Source: DASZZX01 sp036260415
GTDB taxonomy: Bacteria; Actinomycetota; Nitriliruptoria; Nitriliruptorales; JAHWKO01
Direction of reading: 5' to 3'
Assembly: GCA_036260415.1 (NCBI GenBank)
Contig: DASZZX010000106.1
Span: 1-20,585, forward strand
DNA length: 20,585 nucleotides
This document shows, piece after piece, positions 8,299-15,962 of this stretch. The first letter of the stretch is position 1. Each line of letters opens with the position of its first letter. The position numbers and the translations under genes were made by a program. The notes under the pieces are model-generated. The model was not told where the DNA came from. It made no database searches and worked only from the letters and a program-made list of their open reading frames with translations.

Positions 8299-8999
8299 CC
8301 AGCCTCCGCTGCTGACCGCGGGGCAGGCGACTCTGGGCTGTGCTCGGTGACGCGGCCGACGAGCACCCAACCGGTCCCCGAGTGCGGCATGTACACCAGC
8401 TCCGCGTCGGGGATCCCAGCCGCGGCGGCCAACTCGCGCAGCCGCTGCTCCGTGTAGAAGAACACGGGACACCTACGCAACCGGTAGCGGGCCCGCCGCA
8501 CGCGCATGCGGAGCAGAGACCGGCCCGGGAAGCTCGCGATCACGGTCCCCCGCGAGAGCTGCGACATCTTGCTCAGGACCCTGGCGGGGTCGGTCACGTA
8601 GTCGAAGAAGCCCATGGCGAGGACGACGTCGTACTGCTCGTCGCCGAAGTCGTGGTCGAGGAAGTCCCCTTCGAGGAAGGTGCACCGTCCGGCGACCCCC
8701 TCGTGGGCGGCGAGCTCACGAGCCAGATCCAGCATGCCCGGTGCGAGGTCGATGCCGACCACCGAGCGCGCATCGCGGCGGGCGAACTGGACCATGTACC
8801 GGCCGGACCCACAGCCCACATCGAGGACCGTCCTGCCGCGCACGTCGCCGCTGCGCCGCAGGGCGATGTCGAACCGTTGGTAGATCGCCCGGCGCAGCGT
8901 GAGGTTCACGCGACGCATCAGGGGCGATTCGCCGAGGTAGAGCGAATCGAACGCCTGCGCCCGGTCGTCGAAGTAGGCGCCGACGTCAGCTGTCTTCAT
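8295..8999 (-). CDS. Class I SAM-dependent methyltransferase
   Basis: A Rossmann-fold methyltransferase of 234 aa. Motif I is VLDVGCGSGRY (58-68), the acidic residue ending strand 2 is D84 in VVGIDLAPGML, motif post-I is FLEGDFLDHDF, and the strand-4 segment YDVVLAMGFFDYVTDP follows. It probably methylates a sugar hydroxyl or another group on the surface polymer; the acceptor is not predictable. The gene overlaps the deacetylase end by 14 nt and the GNAT start by 4 nt, placing it firmly within the operon. A small-molecule substrate unrelated to the polymer cannot be excluded, but the context argues for decoration. Confidence 0.88.
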   Translation of the reverse strand: MKTADVGAYFDDRAQAFDSLYLGESPLMRRVNLTLRRAIYQRFDIALRRSGDVRGRTVLDVGCGSGRYMVQFARRDARSVVGIDLAPGMLDLARELAAHEGVAGRCTFLEGDFLDHDFGDEQYDVVLAMGFFDYVTDPARVLSKMSQLSRGTVIASFPGRSLLRMRVRRARYRLRRCPVFFYTEQRLRELAAAAGIPDAELVYMPHSGTGWVLVGRVTEHSPESPAPRSAAEAG

Positions 9000-9891
9000 C
9001 CATCAGCTCCTTCAGCGGTACGAACTCGAAGTCGTGGAGCAGGCGCTGGAACCGTGTGGCCAACCGTTCCCTCGCGAGGTTGTGGACGGTGGAGTACCGC
9101 AGCAGCCGCGCCCGTGCCCGCACCGGCAACCGGCGGCGTTCGATCTGCAACACACTCTGCGAGAACTCGTACGGATGGAGGTAGACGACCGCGGGGTCAC
9201 CGTCGGTGTTGATCGCGCCGATCGCGCCACGCGTCACCCGGTACGGCAGCAGCCGGAAGTAGCCGCCACCAGCCACGGGCCAGCGGCGACCCGCTCGCTC
9301 GATGGTCGCAAGCGGGTACTCGCGGATGCCGCCACCGTCGGAGAGCGGCATCCAGTGTGGGTGACGTGGCGCGTCGCGGATCCCGTACCGTCGAGCTGAG
9401 ATCGGGAAGATGCTGGAGTCGTAGCGGAAGCCCAGCTCGGCCAGGACGTCCAGCGCCCACAGCGAACGTTGCGTGATGGAGAACTCCGCCGCCCGGTAGC
9501 CGTGCACGGGGTCGCCGGTGATCGACTCGAGGACCTCCTTCGCCCGTCGGGTCTCGGTCCGGAACTCGGTCGGCGTCTGTCGGTGGACGGGGATGTGCGA
9601 CAGGCCGTGGCTGGCGATCTCGTGACCGGCGCCCTGGATGCGGCGCACCAGTTCCGGGTAGCGCTCCGCCACGGTGCCCAACACGAAGAAGGTCGCGCGG
9701 ACGTCCCTGGCTGCCAGCAGATCCAGGATCACGTGGGTCTGGGCGACCACGGCGGGACTTGGTGGGATGGTCTCGCCGGTCACAGCACGGTGGACGATCT
9801 GTCGCCAGTCCTCCACGTCGATCGTGAGCGCGTTCCGTGGCGGCTCGGTCCTCGCCGAGGCGGTGGATGGGGAGGGGGCCGAGGACCTCAC
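8986..9891 (-). CDS. Polysaccharide deacetylase, DUF3473 (PEP-CTERM/XrtA-locus type)
   Basis: A carbohydrate esterase 4 fold with a C-terminal DUF3473 extension (301 aa). Motif 1 is LTIDVEDW (22-29) with catalytic and metal Asp residues, motif 2 is EIASHGLSH (91-99), and GYRAAEFSI and YDSSIFP follow. The DUF3473 hallmark is VYLHPYEFSQ together with the final FEFVPLKELM. This subtype is known chiefly from exosortase/PEP-CTERM EPS loci, where it is thought to remove N-acetyl groups from the polymer. No exosortase is present in this window. The GTG start at 9891 overlaps the stop of the upstream GT gene (GTGA), so translation is likely coupled. It is probably cytoplasmic, since no signal peptide is visible. 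Confidence 0.9.
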   Translation of the reverse strand: MRSSAPSPSTASARTEPPRNALTIDVEDWRQIVHRAVTGETIPPSPAVVAQTHVILDLLAARDVRATFFVLGTVAERYPELVRRIQGAGHEIASHGLSHIPVHRQTPTEFRTETRRAKEVLESITGDPVHGYRAAEFSITQRSLWALDVLAELGFRYDSSIFPISARRYGIRDAPRHPHWMPLSDGGGIREYPLATIERAGRRWPVAGGGYFRLLPYRVTRGAIGAINTDGDPAVVYLHPYEFSQSVLQIERRRLPVRARARLLRYSTVHNLARERLATRFQRLLHDFEFVPLKELMDEDS

Positions 9892-11081
9892 GAGGGGTGC
9901 CCTGGCTCCGCAGCGACCAGGGGAGCGCCGCGCATGGCCCGCGATCCCAGCAGTGTCGCCAGGATCGCCAGTAGGCGCTCGATCACGAGGCGTTCGTCGA
10001 AGTGCGCCACGAGGCGATCCCGCCCCGCGAGCCCCATGGCCGAGCAGCGGTGGCGGTCGCGAGCGAGGCTCTCGATGGCGCGGGCCAGCTGGCGTGCGTC
10101 ACGGACCGGGACCAGCGTTCCGGTCACGCCCGGGATCACGACCTCGCGGCAACCGCGGATGTCCGAGGCGACGACCGGCAGGCCGCTGGCCGAGGCCTCC
10201 ATCAGGCTGCGCGGGATGCCTTCGCGATGCGATGGCAGGACGAAGAGGTCCATGGCGGCGTAGAGACGGTCGACGTCCTCGCGGTGGCCGAGCAGGCGGA
10301 CGTTGGGGTGACCCCGCCAGCGCGCCAGGTCGGCCTCCCGCAGCCCGTCGCTCTGGTCGGGTTCGGAGGGCCCGATCACCACGAGGTGCATCCCGGGGTG
10401 GCGGTGCAGGAGGTCCTGGGCGGCGGCGAACAGCTCGCCGTACCCCTTCTCTCGGACCAGCCGGCCGACGGTGCCGACCACGAACGCGTCACCGGGCACA
10501 CCCAAGGCCCGCCGGACCTCTTCGCGGACGTCGGGCGTGGCGGGATGGAAGCGGGCGGTGTCGACGCCGTTGCCGATGTAGCCCAGGTGCGCGCGCCGCT
10601 TGAGACGCAGCGCCTGGGCGACACGGACATCCTCGGCACTCTGGAACAGCAGGTGGTCGGCCCAGCGCGCCGTGAACGTCTCGGCCGCGAGTCCTGCCAG
10701 ACGCTGTAGCAGCGGCATCCGGTCGTGGAACAGCAACCCGTGAACGGTGTGGAGGACGAGCGGGACGCCGGCGAGCTGCGCCGCGACCGGCGCCACCAGC
10801 CCGGCCTTGGGCGTGTGGGTGACCACCACGTCGAAGGCGTGCCGGCGGAAGAGCCGGATCAGGGCGACCAGCGACCGGAGGTCCGCTCGGGGCCGGAGCT
10901 CGCGGACCATGGGCACCGTCTCGACCCGCAAGCCTTCCTGTCGCAGCAAGCCCACGGAGGGGCCGGGCGCGCAGACCGCGGTGACCTCGTAGCCGGCATC
11001 GGTCAGGGCCGCGAGCTGGGTGCGCAGCAGGTAGCGGATGGAGAGGTCGGCGGTCGCCACCTGGGCCATCCGGACCGGCAT
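9888..11081 (-). CDS. Family 4 glycosyltransferase, first gene of the six-gene EPS operon
   Basis: A GT4 enzyme of 397 aa starting at ATG 11081, with AAGGAG at 11096-11091 (9 nt spacing). It has the N-terminal strand AQVATADLSIRYLL, VVTHTPKAG near 86-94, YIGNGVDTARF near 168-178, the donor-binding RLVREKG (207-213) and E-x7-E EGIPRSLME (287-295), followed by ASASGLPVVASDIRG. The architecture resembles EPS glycosyltransferases that act after the priming sugar transferase (PelF/EpsD/WcaL-like). The frame is open to 11198, but that extension has no family features. The inferred transcript start near 11205 leaves an untranslated leader of about 120 nt, unusually long compared with the other promoters here. 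Confidence 0.92.
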   Translation of the reverse strand: MPVRMAQVATADLSIRYLLRTQLAALTDAGYEVTAVCAPGPSVGLLRQEGLRVETVPMVRELRPRADLRSLVALIRLFRRHAFDVVVTHTPKAGLVAPVAAQLAGVPLVLHTVHGLLFHDRMPLLQRLAGLAAETFTARWADHLLFQSAEDVRVAQALRLKRRAHLGYIGNGVDTARFHPATPDVREEVRRALGVPGDAFVVGTVGRLVREKGYGELFAAAQDLLHRHPGMHLVVIGPSEPDQSDGLREADLARWRGHPNVRLLGHREDVDRLYAAMDLFVLPSHREGIPRSLMEASASGLPVVASDIRGCREVVIPGVTGTLVPVRDARQLARAIESLARDRHRCSAMGLAGRDRLVAHFDERLVIERLLAILATLLGSRAMRGAPLVAAEPGHPS

Positions 11082-11211
11082 GCTGCTGGGCTCCTTGGGG
11101 GTCTCGGATCGCAGTGGTGTCCGCACGCGTGCCGACGTGTCCGGCCGGCGGGCCGCGCGCCGAGGCGAGCAGCGGTCGCACGCCCCGGGGCCCGCCACCG
11201 CCGGCGTTGGG

Positions 11212-11267
11212 ACGCTACGGCGTTGCCGGCGTGCGAGCGTCCGCCCTGACGCGTAGCCGGCCTACGC
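11212..11267 (-). promoter_or_regulatory. Perfect palindromic operator plus -10 for the six-gene EPS operon
   Basis: A perfect inverted repeat, GCGTAG-CCGGC-CTACGC, lies at 11251-11267 between the GT gene ending at 11309 and the GT gene starting at 11081. On the minus strand TAGCGT at 11217-11212 matches TANNNT; its centre is 44.5 bp from the palindrome centre. It therefore most likely controls the leftward operon that begins at 11081 and runs through the ABC permease. Confidence 0.68.
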
Positions 11268-11308
11268 CGGATGGGTGACGTGGCGACCGGGACGTCGGAC
11301 GATCCTGG

Positions 11309-12376
11309 TCAGGTCAACAGGGTACGGAGGAAGTCGTCCCAGGCCGTCGCGACGACCTGCAGCTCGAAGCGCGCGACGCAGTGTCGACGCGCCGCCTGGC
11401 CGTACCGGTCGGCATGCTGGAGCACGGTGCGGACCGCGCGAGCGAACCGCCGCGGGTCGCCGGGCGGAACAAGCTCGCCGGTGCGACCGGCCAGCACCAC
11501 CTCCCGCACACCGCCGACGTCGGTGGCGACCGCCGGCAGCCCGCTCATGCCCGCCTCGATAAGCACCGCTGGCAGACCCTCGGTGCGACTTGGAAGGAGG
11601 ACCACGTCGGCCGCGGCGAACGCCTCGTGGGGCGTGCGGGTGGGTCCGCTGAAGCGGACGTGCCCGGGCGCCACCCGGTCGGCCAGGTGCTGGAGGGAGG
11701 ATCGCAGCGGTCCTTCGCCGACGACGAGCAGCTGCCATCCGCGCAGCAGCGGCACGGCCCGGATCGCGGTGCCGACGTCCTTCTCGTCGGTCAGCGCGCC
11801 CACGTACACCGCGGTGGCGGCGTCCGGTCGCAGCCCCAGACGCCCACGGGCGCGCGGCCGTTCCCCAGGCTCGACCGGAGGGAAGCGCTCGACCGGGACG
11901 CCGTTGGGGATCACGCGGACCCGCCCCGCCTGCACACCGAACGAGCGCGTCAGCGCCCTGGCTGCGCCGGGCCACAGCGCGGCGACGGCGCGTGCGCGCT
12001 GCAGCAGGATCCGCACCCTCAGGCGCCGTCCCGGAGTGTTCGCCCAGAAGCACGGGTCACCGATGTTGCGGTACACGAAGGGGGTGGCGAGACCGGCGGT
12101 GCCCAGCCCGCAGGCCGGCAGCGTGGTGGACCCGTGGGCGATGATCAGCTGCGCGTCGGAGGCCTCCCTGCGCAGACGCCCCAGCGTGGTCGGAGCGAGG
12201 GGCCGATCCCCGAGGACCGGTACGTCGAGGGGATCCGGGTGTGAGCCCGGCGACAGCGCGACGGTCCGGACTCGCCAGCCGAGCGCGGTGAGCGCCCCGT
12301 GGAGATCCCGGCCGAAGACCTGGGCACCGCGGCGATCCGTGTCGGTGATGACCTGGAGGATCTGGATCTGAGCCAC
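11309..12376 (-). CDS. Family 4 glycosyltransferase
   Basis: A GT4 enzyme of 355 aa. Motifs include ILQVITDTDRRGAQ at the N-terminus, VIPNGVPVERF (155-165), YVGALTDEKD near 191-200, LLVVGEGPL near 216-224 and E-x7-E EGLPAVLIE (266-274) with AGMSGLPAVATDVGG. The GTG start at 12376 is the only upstream option; its ribosome binding site is weak. It is divergent from the deacetylase at 12299, and their 5' ends overlap by about 78 bp if both chosen starts are right, so one start may be misplaced. The gene is followed at a distance of 227 bp by the six-gene operon with its own promoter. Sugar specificity is unknown. Confidence 0.9.
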   Translation of the reverse strand: MAQIQILQVITDTDRRGAQVFGRDLHGALTALGWRVRTVALSPGSHPDPLDVPVLGDRPLAPTTLGRLRREASDAQLIIAHGSTTLPACGLGTAGLATPFVYRNIGDPCFWANTPGRRLRVRILLQRARAVAALWPGAARALTRSFGVQAGRVRVIPNGVPVERFPPVEPGERPRARGRLGLRPDAATAVYVGALTDEKDVGTAIRAVPLLRGWQLLVVGEGPLRSSLQHLADRVAPGHVRFSGPTRTPHEAFAAADVVLLPSRTEGLPAVLIEAGMSGLPAVATDVGGVREVVLAGRTGELVPPGDPRRFARAVRTVLQHADRYGQAARRHCVARFELQVVATAWDDFLRTLLT

Positions 12377-13270
12377 GTCGACGACCCCGACACACCCACC
12401 GGTCGCGACCTGGCCTGGGCGACCTCGGGCCGGGATGCTACGCCGGATGGCGGCCGCGTCCAGAGGGCACGTCTCGCGGGACCGGTCATCCGGACAGCCG
12501 TCAAGCGCGGGTTGTCATGGCCGGGACGGCGAAGCCCGGCCCACGGAACGACCATCCTGATCTACCACCGGGTCGGTGGCGGGACGATGGATGAGCTCGA
12601 CGTGACCGTCGACCAGTTCGACCGCCACCTCGACGTGCTGTCACAGCACCGCGTCGTGTCGCTCGACGGCGCGTTGGACGCGCTGGCGGCCGGGGACCAC
12701 GGCCCGCACGTGGTCGTGACGTTCGACGACGGCTTCGCTGACGTGCACGCGCACGCCTTCCCCCGGCTCGCCGACCGTGGCTTGCCGTTCACGCTGTACG
12801 TCGCGACGGCGTACCTCGGCCGCGAGATGCGCTGGGAGGGCTCCTCCGCCCGGCCGGCGCCCGCACTGAGCTGGCGCCAGCTGCGCGAGCTGGCCGCTTC
12901 GCCGCTCTGCACCCTCGGCAACCACACGCACACCCACGCGCGTCCTGACCGTCTCACCACCGACGAGCTCGACCGGTGCACCGTTACCCTGCAGGACCGC
13001 CTCGGCGTCACCCCCCGACACTTCGCGTACCCCTGGGGGGTCGCCGTCCCTCGGCTCGAGGACGAGCTGCGCAGGCGTTTCCGTTCCGCGGTCACAGGCC
13101 AGGTCGGCCGCAACGTGCCGCGCACCGACCCGATGCGGCTGCGCCGCGTCCCCGTGCGGCAGACCGACCCGATCGAATTCTTCGCCGCCAAGCTGCGCGG
13201 GCGGCTCTTGCCCGAGCGCACGTACGCGCGCGTCGTGACGGTCGCGAAGGGGCTGGGCGTCCATGCGTAG
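12299..13270 (+). CDS. Polysaccharide deacetylase (CE4 family)
   Basis: A NodB-homology carbohydrate esterase, distinct from the DUF3473 enzyme. It has ILIYHRVGGG, motif 1 TFDDGFADV (141-149), motif 2 GNHTHTH (207-213) with the zinc-binding His pair, and motif 3 FAYPWG. Known relatives remove N-acetyl groups from amino-sugar polymers. The start is uncertain: the only in-frame options before the conserved YHRV strand are GTG 12299 (GGTGAG 6 nt upstream) and TTG 12512. The region before 12512 (IRTAVKRGL) resembles deacetylase N-termini and has good GC3, so 12299 is kept, despite antisense overlap with the GT gene. It overlaps the sugar transferase start by 8 nt, indicating a shared transcript. 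Confidence 0.86.
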   Translation: MEIPAEDLGTAAIRVGDDLEDLDLSHVDDPDTPTGRDLAWATSGRDATPDGGRVQRARLAGPVIRTAVKRGLSWPGRRSPAHGTTILIYHRVGGGTMDELDVTVDQFDRHLDVLSQHRVVSLDGALDALAAGDHGPHVVVTFDDGFADVHAHAFPRLADRGLPFTLYVATAYLGREMRWEGSSARPAPALSWRQLRELAASPLCTLGNHTHTHARPDRLTTDELDRCTVTLQDRLGVTPRHFAYPWGVAVPRLEDELRRRFRSAVTGQVGRNVPRTDPMRLRRVPVRQTDPIEFFAAKLRGRLLPERTYARVVTVAKGLGVHA

Positions 13271-14024
13271 GCGTGTGCCATCTGCGCGCGGCCGGCGTGC
13301 GCCACCGACCGTCGGCAGCCGTCCGTCGGTCACCGGCCCGCTGGATGGCTCCCACCGGGCCCGGCGGCTCGTCGACGTGGTGGTGGCTGCCACGGCGCTG
13401 ACCCTGCTGGTTCCCCTGCTCATGCTGATCGCGGTGGCCATCGTTGTCTCGATGGGTCCGCCGCTGCTGTTCCACCAGCAGCGCAGCGGTCTGGATGGGC
13501 GTGAGTTCACCATCGTGAAGTTCCGCACGATGCGGCCCGAGCGCGAGCCGGGTGAAGCCGACCGTGACCGCACCACCCGGCTAGGTGCCCTGCTGCGGTC
13601 GCTGAGCCTGGACGAGCTGCCGCAGCTGTGGAACGTCCTGGTGGGTGACATGAGCCTGGTCGGCCCGCGTCCCACGCTGCCCGAGCAGGTTGTCCACTAC
13701 GACGCCCGCCAGAGGCGACGCCTCCGCGTGCGGCCGGGTCTCACCGGGTACGCGCAGGTCATGGGACGCAACCGCCTGTCGTGGCCGGAGCGCATCGAGC
13801 TCGACCTCTGGTACCTCGATCACCGCTCCTTGGTCCTCGACCTCCGAATCGTCGGTCGCACCCTGGTGGCGTTGGTCCGGCGCGAGGGCATCTACGGCGC
13901 GGGAGGAGTCAACCGGGGGTTCCCCGCACCCGTCCCGAGCGACGACATACCGGCGACCCCACCGTCAGCCGCCGCCGGACCGGTCGGCCAGGGCCAGTCC
14001 GACCCGGACGGAGCGGTGAGCTGA
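13263..14024 (+). CDS. Undecaprenyl-phosphate sugar phosphotransferase (priming enzyme)
   Basis: The initiating enzyme of the pathway, transferring a sugar-1-phosphate to undecaprenyl phosphate (bacterial sugar transferase, WcaJ/ExoY/PssY type; 253 aa). One hydrophobic segment, DVVVAATALTLLVPLLMLIA, forms the reentrant or single membrane helix. It is followed by LLFHQQRSGLDGREF, KFRTM, DELPQLWNVLVGDMSLVGPRP split by the usual catalytic Asp-Glu, and RPGLTGYAQV. It lacks the large N-terminal CoA-binding-like domain of long PglC/WbaP relatives, so it is the short monotopic form. The last 30 or so residues are low-complexity and overlap the antisense gene's 3' end by 60 bp. The sugar primed (often Glc, Gal or an amino sugar) is not predictable. 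Confidence 0.93.
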   Translation: MRRRVPSARGRRAPPTVGSRPSVTGPLDGSHRARRLVDVVVAATALTLLVPLLMLIAVAIVVSMGPPLLFHQQRSGLDGREFTIVKFRTMRPEREPGEADRDRTTRLGALLRSLSLDELPQLWNVLVGDMSLVGPRPTLPEQVVHYDARQRRRLRVRPGLTGYAQVMGRNRLSWPERIELDLWYLDHRSLVLDLRIVGRTLVALVRREGIYGAGGVNRGFPAPVPSDDIPATPPSAAAGPVGQGQSDPDGAVS

Positions 14025-14912
14025 GCCGAACCCGGGCCCGACGGAGCGCCGGACCGTCGTGAGCTGGCGGCTGTGCAGCGCATGATCGATCGGCAGTCCC
14101 AGCGGTCCCGCCACCGACGGCCAGCTGGGCTGGATACCCGAACCGACCTGGCTGTCGATCAGACGGCCATGCTGGAGCGCCGACCGGAACGCCGGTGACC
14201 ACGGGACGGTGTTGAGGTCGCCCACGACCACGGCCGAGCCTTGCCTGGCGGCCGCCCAACGCCCGACCGCCGCGAGCTGCTCGTTGCGCATCCGCGTGCG
14301 TCCGCCACCCCAGGGGGATACCGGATGGATGGCGAGCAGATGCACGTCGCGGCTGTCGAACTCCACGACCACCTCGACGGGGTTCCACCGGTTGGTGGGA
14401 CCCCACGGGAGGATCTCCGCACGGCGGACCGGCAGCCGCGTCAGGACGGCGATCTCGAGGTCGACGCCGGGTGTGGCGGCCAGGGCGATCCGGTACGGGA
14501 CGCCGGCACGGCGCAGAGCCGTCACCACGTCGGGCGGGGTGGCGAACAGGAACACCAGGTCCGGCTCCGCACCACGCAGGTACCCGGCCAGTGCCTGCAC
14601 GTCGGCTTCGCGGATACGCACGTTCAGCGACATGACGTCGAGCACCGGCGCCCCGGCGGCAGCGGGCGCCGGTCGATCCAGGTACAGGGGCGCGAGCGGC
14701 GCCACGTTCAGCGCCACGGCGGAGAGGCACAGGATCGCGGTCGCACGCCGGCGGGTGACCGCAAGGAGAACACCCAGCACCACCAACACGATGGCGTACT
14801 GGGGGCGGAGGCTCCCGACGACCTCGGCGAGCCACCAACGACCGGCCGCGTAACCCACCCCGGTGGCGAGGAGGAGGGGAACAGCCAGGACCGCGGCGAC
14901 CGCGCCGACCAC
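13965..14912 (-). CDS. Membrane-anchored endonuclease/exonuclease/phosphatase-fold protein with degenerate active site
   Basis: A 315-aa protein from GTG 14912 (G-rich SD-like tract upstream). Three N-terminal hydrophobic segments (residues about 1-24, 38-52 and 57-76) precede an EEP domain that would face outside, as in YafD-like proteins. Retained motifs are MSLNVR (N97), LAIHPVSP (H196), GDLNTVPWS (D232, N234) and IDHAL (D276-H277). The metal-binding Glu normally found in a LQEV motif is replaced (FLFATPP, about 120-126), and the terminal SDH motif reads SAH (297-299). The fold is clear but activity is doubtful. It sits antisense among EPS genes and could be a phosphodiesterase-like or scaffold protein. 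Confidence 0.82.
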   Translation of the reverse strand: MVGAVAAVLAVPLLLATGVGYAAGRWWLAEVVGSLRPQYAIVLVVLGVLLAVTRRRATAILCLSAVALNVAPLAPLYLDRPAPAAAGAPVLDVMSLNVRIREADVQALAGYLRGAEPDLVFLFATPPDVVTALRRAGVPYRIALAATPGVDLEIAVLTRLPVRRAEILPWGPTNRWNPVEVVVEFDSRDVHLLAIHPVSPWGGGRTRMRNEQLAAVGRWAAARQGSAVVVGDLNTVPWSPAFRSALQHGRLIDSQVGSGIQPSWPSVAGPLGLPIDHALHSRQLTTVRRSVGPGFGSAHRSVRVGLALADRSGGG

Positions 14913-14969
14913 TCGCTGCCCCCGCCCTCGGCTTGACGCCGCGAGCAGGCGGCGGTCAGGCTCCCGCCC

Positions 14970-15599
14970 ATGGCGCTCTTCATCGCCGGAGCCGGCGGGT
15001 TCGGCCGGGAGACCCTCGACGCCGTGATGGCGGCCGGTGAGACCGTGGTCGCCTTCCTCGACGACCAGCTGGCCGGTCGCGACTGCCGCGGGTTGCCCGT
15101 CGTCGCCCCCGAGGACGCTCCCGAAGGCGCCCGCTTCGTGGTGGGGATCGGCGACCCGCGCCTCCGGAGGGAGCTCGCGCTGCGGCTCGCCGCTCTGGGC
15201 CTGGTCCCTGCCACGGTCGTGCATCCCCGCGCTGTGATCGCCCCCGAGACCTCCGTCGCCTCCGGCTGCGTGATCCTCGCCAACGCTCACGTCTCCTCCA
15301 GTGTCCGCCTCGGGGCCCACGTCCACGTCAACTACAACGCCACTGTCGGCCACGATGCGGTCCTCGAGGCGTACGTCACGATCCTGCCGGGTGCCAACGT
15401 CGCCGGCGCGGTCCACCTGGCGGAAGGCGTCACCGTCGGGAGCAACGCTTGCGTTCTACCGCGACGACGGGTGGGTGCGTTCACGACCGTCGGGGCTGGG
15501 GCGGTCGTCACACGCGACCTCGGGACAGGACAGGTCGCGGTGGGGGTCCCCGCCCGGCCACGCGACGGGTCGGCTCATCCCGTCCCCACCGACCGTTGA
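14970..15599 (+). CDS. NeuD/PglD-like sugar O- or N-acetyltransferase (left-handed beta-helix)
   Basis: A hexapeptide-repeat acetyltransferase of 209 aa. The N-terminal Rossmann-like part begins LFIAGAGGFGRETLD and includes VVGIGDPRLRREL. The C-terminal part is a left-handed beta-helix of hexapeptide repeats (for example VIAPETSVASGCVI, HVNYNATVGHDAVLE), with catalytic His in VGHD, and ends in VGVPARP. Members acetylate sialic-acid-like or UDP-amino-sugars before or after assembly. The context suggests decoration of the surface polysaccharide. ATG 14970 is used; the ribosome binding site is weak (CAGG). It faces away from the EEP gene and converges on the PqqD/response regulator pair. Confidence 0.9.
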   Translation: MALFIAGAGGFGRETLDAVMAAGETVVAFLDDQLAGRDCRGLPVVAPEDAPEGARFVVGIGDPRLRRELALRLAALGLVPATVVHPRAVIAPETSVASGCVILANAHVSSSVRLGAHVHVNYNATVGHDAVLEAYVTILPGANVAGAVHLAEGVTVGSNACVLPRRRVGAFTTVGAGAVVTRDLGTGQVAVGVPARPRDGSAHPVPTDR

Positions 15600-15680
15600 C
15601 CTCCGAACCGCCTCCGTCGCTGCCCCGTGCCCGGCTGGGCGTGCCGGCCCGGAGACCACCCGGGACGGCCACTCAACGCC

Positions 15681-15962
15681 TCACTCGATCCACTCGACCA
15701 GGCCGACCCGGTCGAACTCGCTGAGCACCCGCTCGATGTCCTCGGTCACCACGTCGGGGTGCATCCCTGAGAGGTCACACACGGCGTCGATCATCTCCAC
15801 GGGGTAGGTGTCCCCGTCGCAGAGATCCCAGATCGCCAGGGCGGTGTCGTTGAGCAGGTGCACCGCCCCCGAACGGGGATCGAAGAGAGCGTTCTCGTCC
15901 CGGGCCAGGTGCACCCACACATCGGCCTTGCGGGCCGGCCGGCGGCTCAGCGACAGGTTCAT
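15681..15962 (-). CDS. PqqD-like peptide-binding protein, coupled to a response regulator
   Basis: A 93-aa winged-helix PqqD-fold protein with ALFDPRSGAVHLLNDTALAIWDLCDG, the canonical hydrophobic pattern, here broken across residues about 25-50, and a C-terminal VLSEFDRVGLVEWIE. PqqD proteins and RiPP recognition elements bind leader peptides and present them to modifying enzymes; that role here is inferred. The ATG overlaps the response regulator stop (ATGA), so the two proteins are probably made together. That suggests it might instead bind or tune the regulator. No precursor peptide or radical SAM enzyme is visible next to it. Confidence 0.82.
   Translation of the reverse strand: MNLSLSRRPARKADVWVHLARDENALFDPRSGAVHLLNDTALAIWDLCDGDTYPVEMIDAVCDLSGMHPDVVTEDIERVLSEFDRVGLVEWIE

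Noticed and set aside
8473..8490. CTACG/GTAG inverted motif within the methyltransferase gene
   Set aside because: Orientation and spacing differ from the six intergenic sites and it lies in clearly coding sequence.
12438..12443. Additional operator at CTACGC near the deacetylase start
   Set aside because: Only one arm is present; the expected left arm does not match and no TANNNT lies at the usual distance for the divergent gene.
14913..15416. Long upstream extension of the EEP gene through the acetyltransferase
   Set aside because: This part is antisense to the well-supported NeuD-like gene and encodes low-complexity Gly/Asp-rich sequence, a shadow frame.
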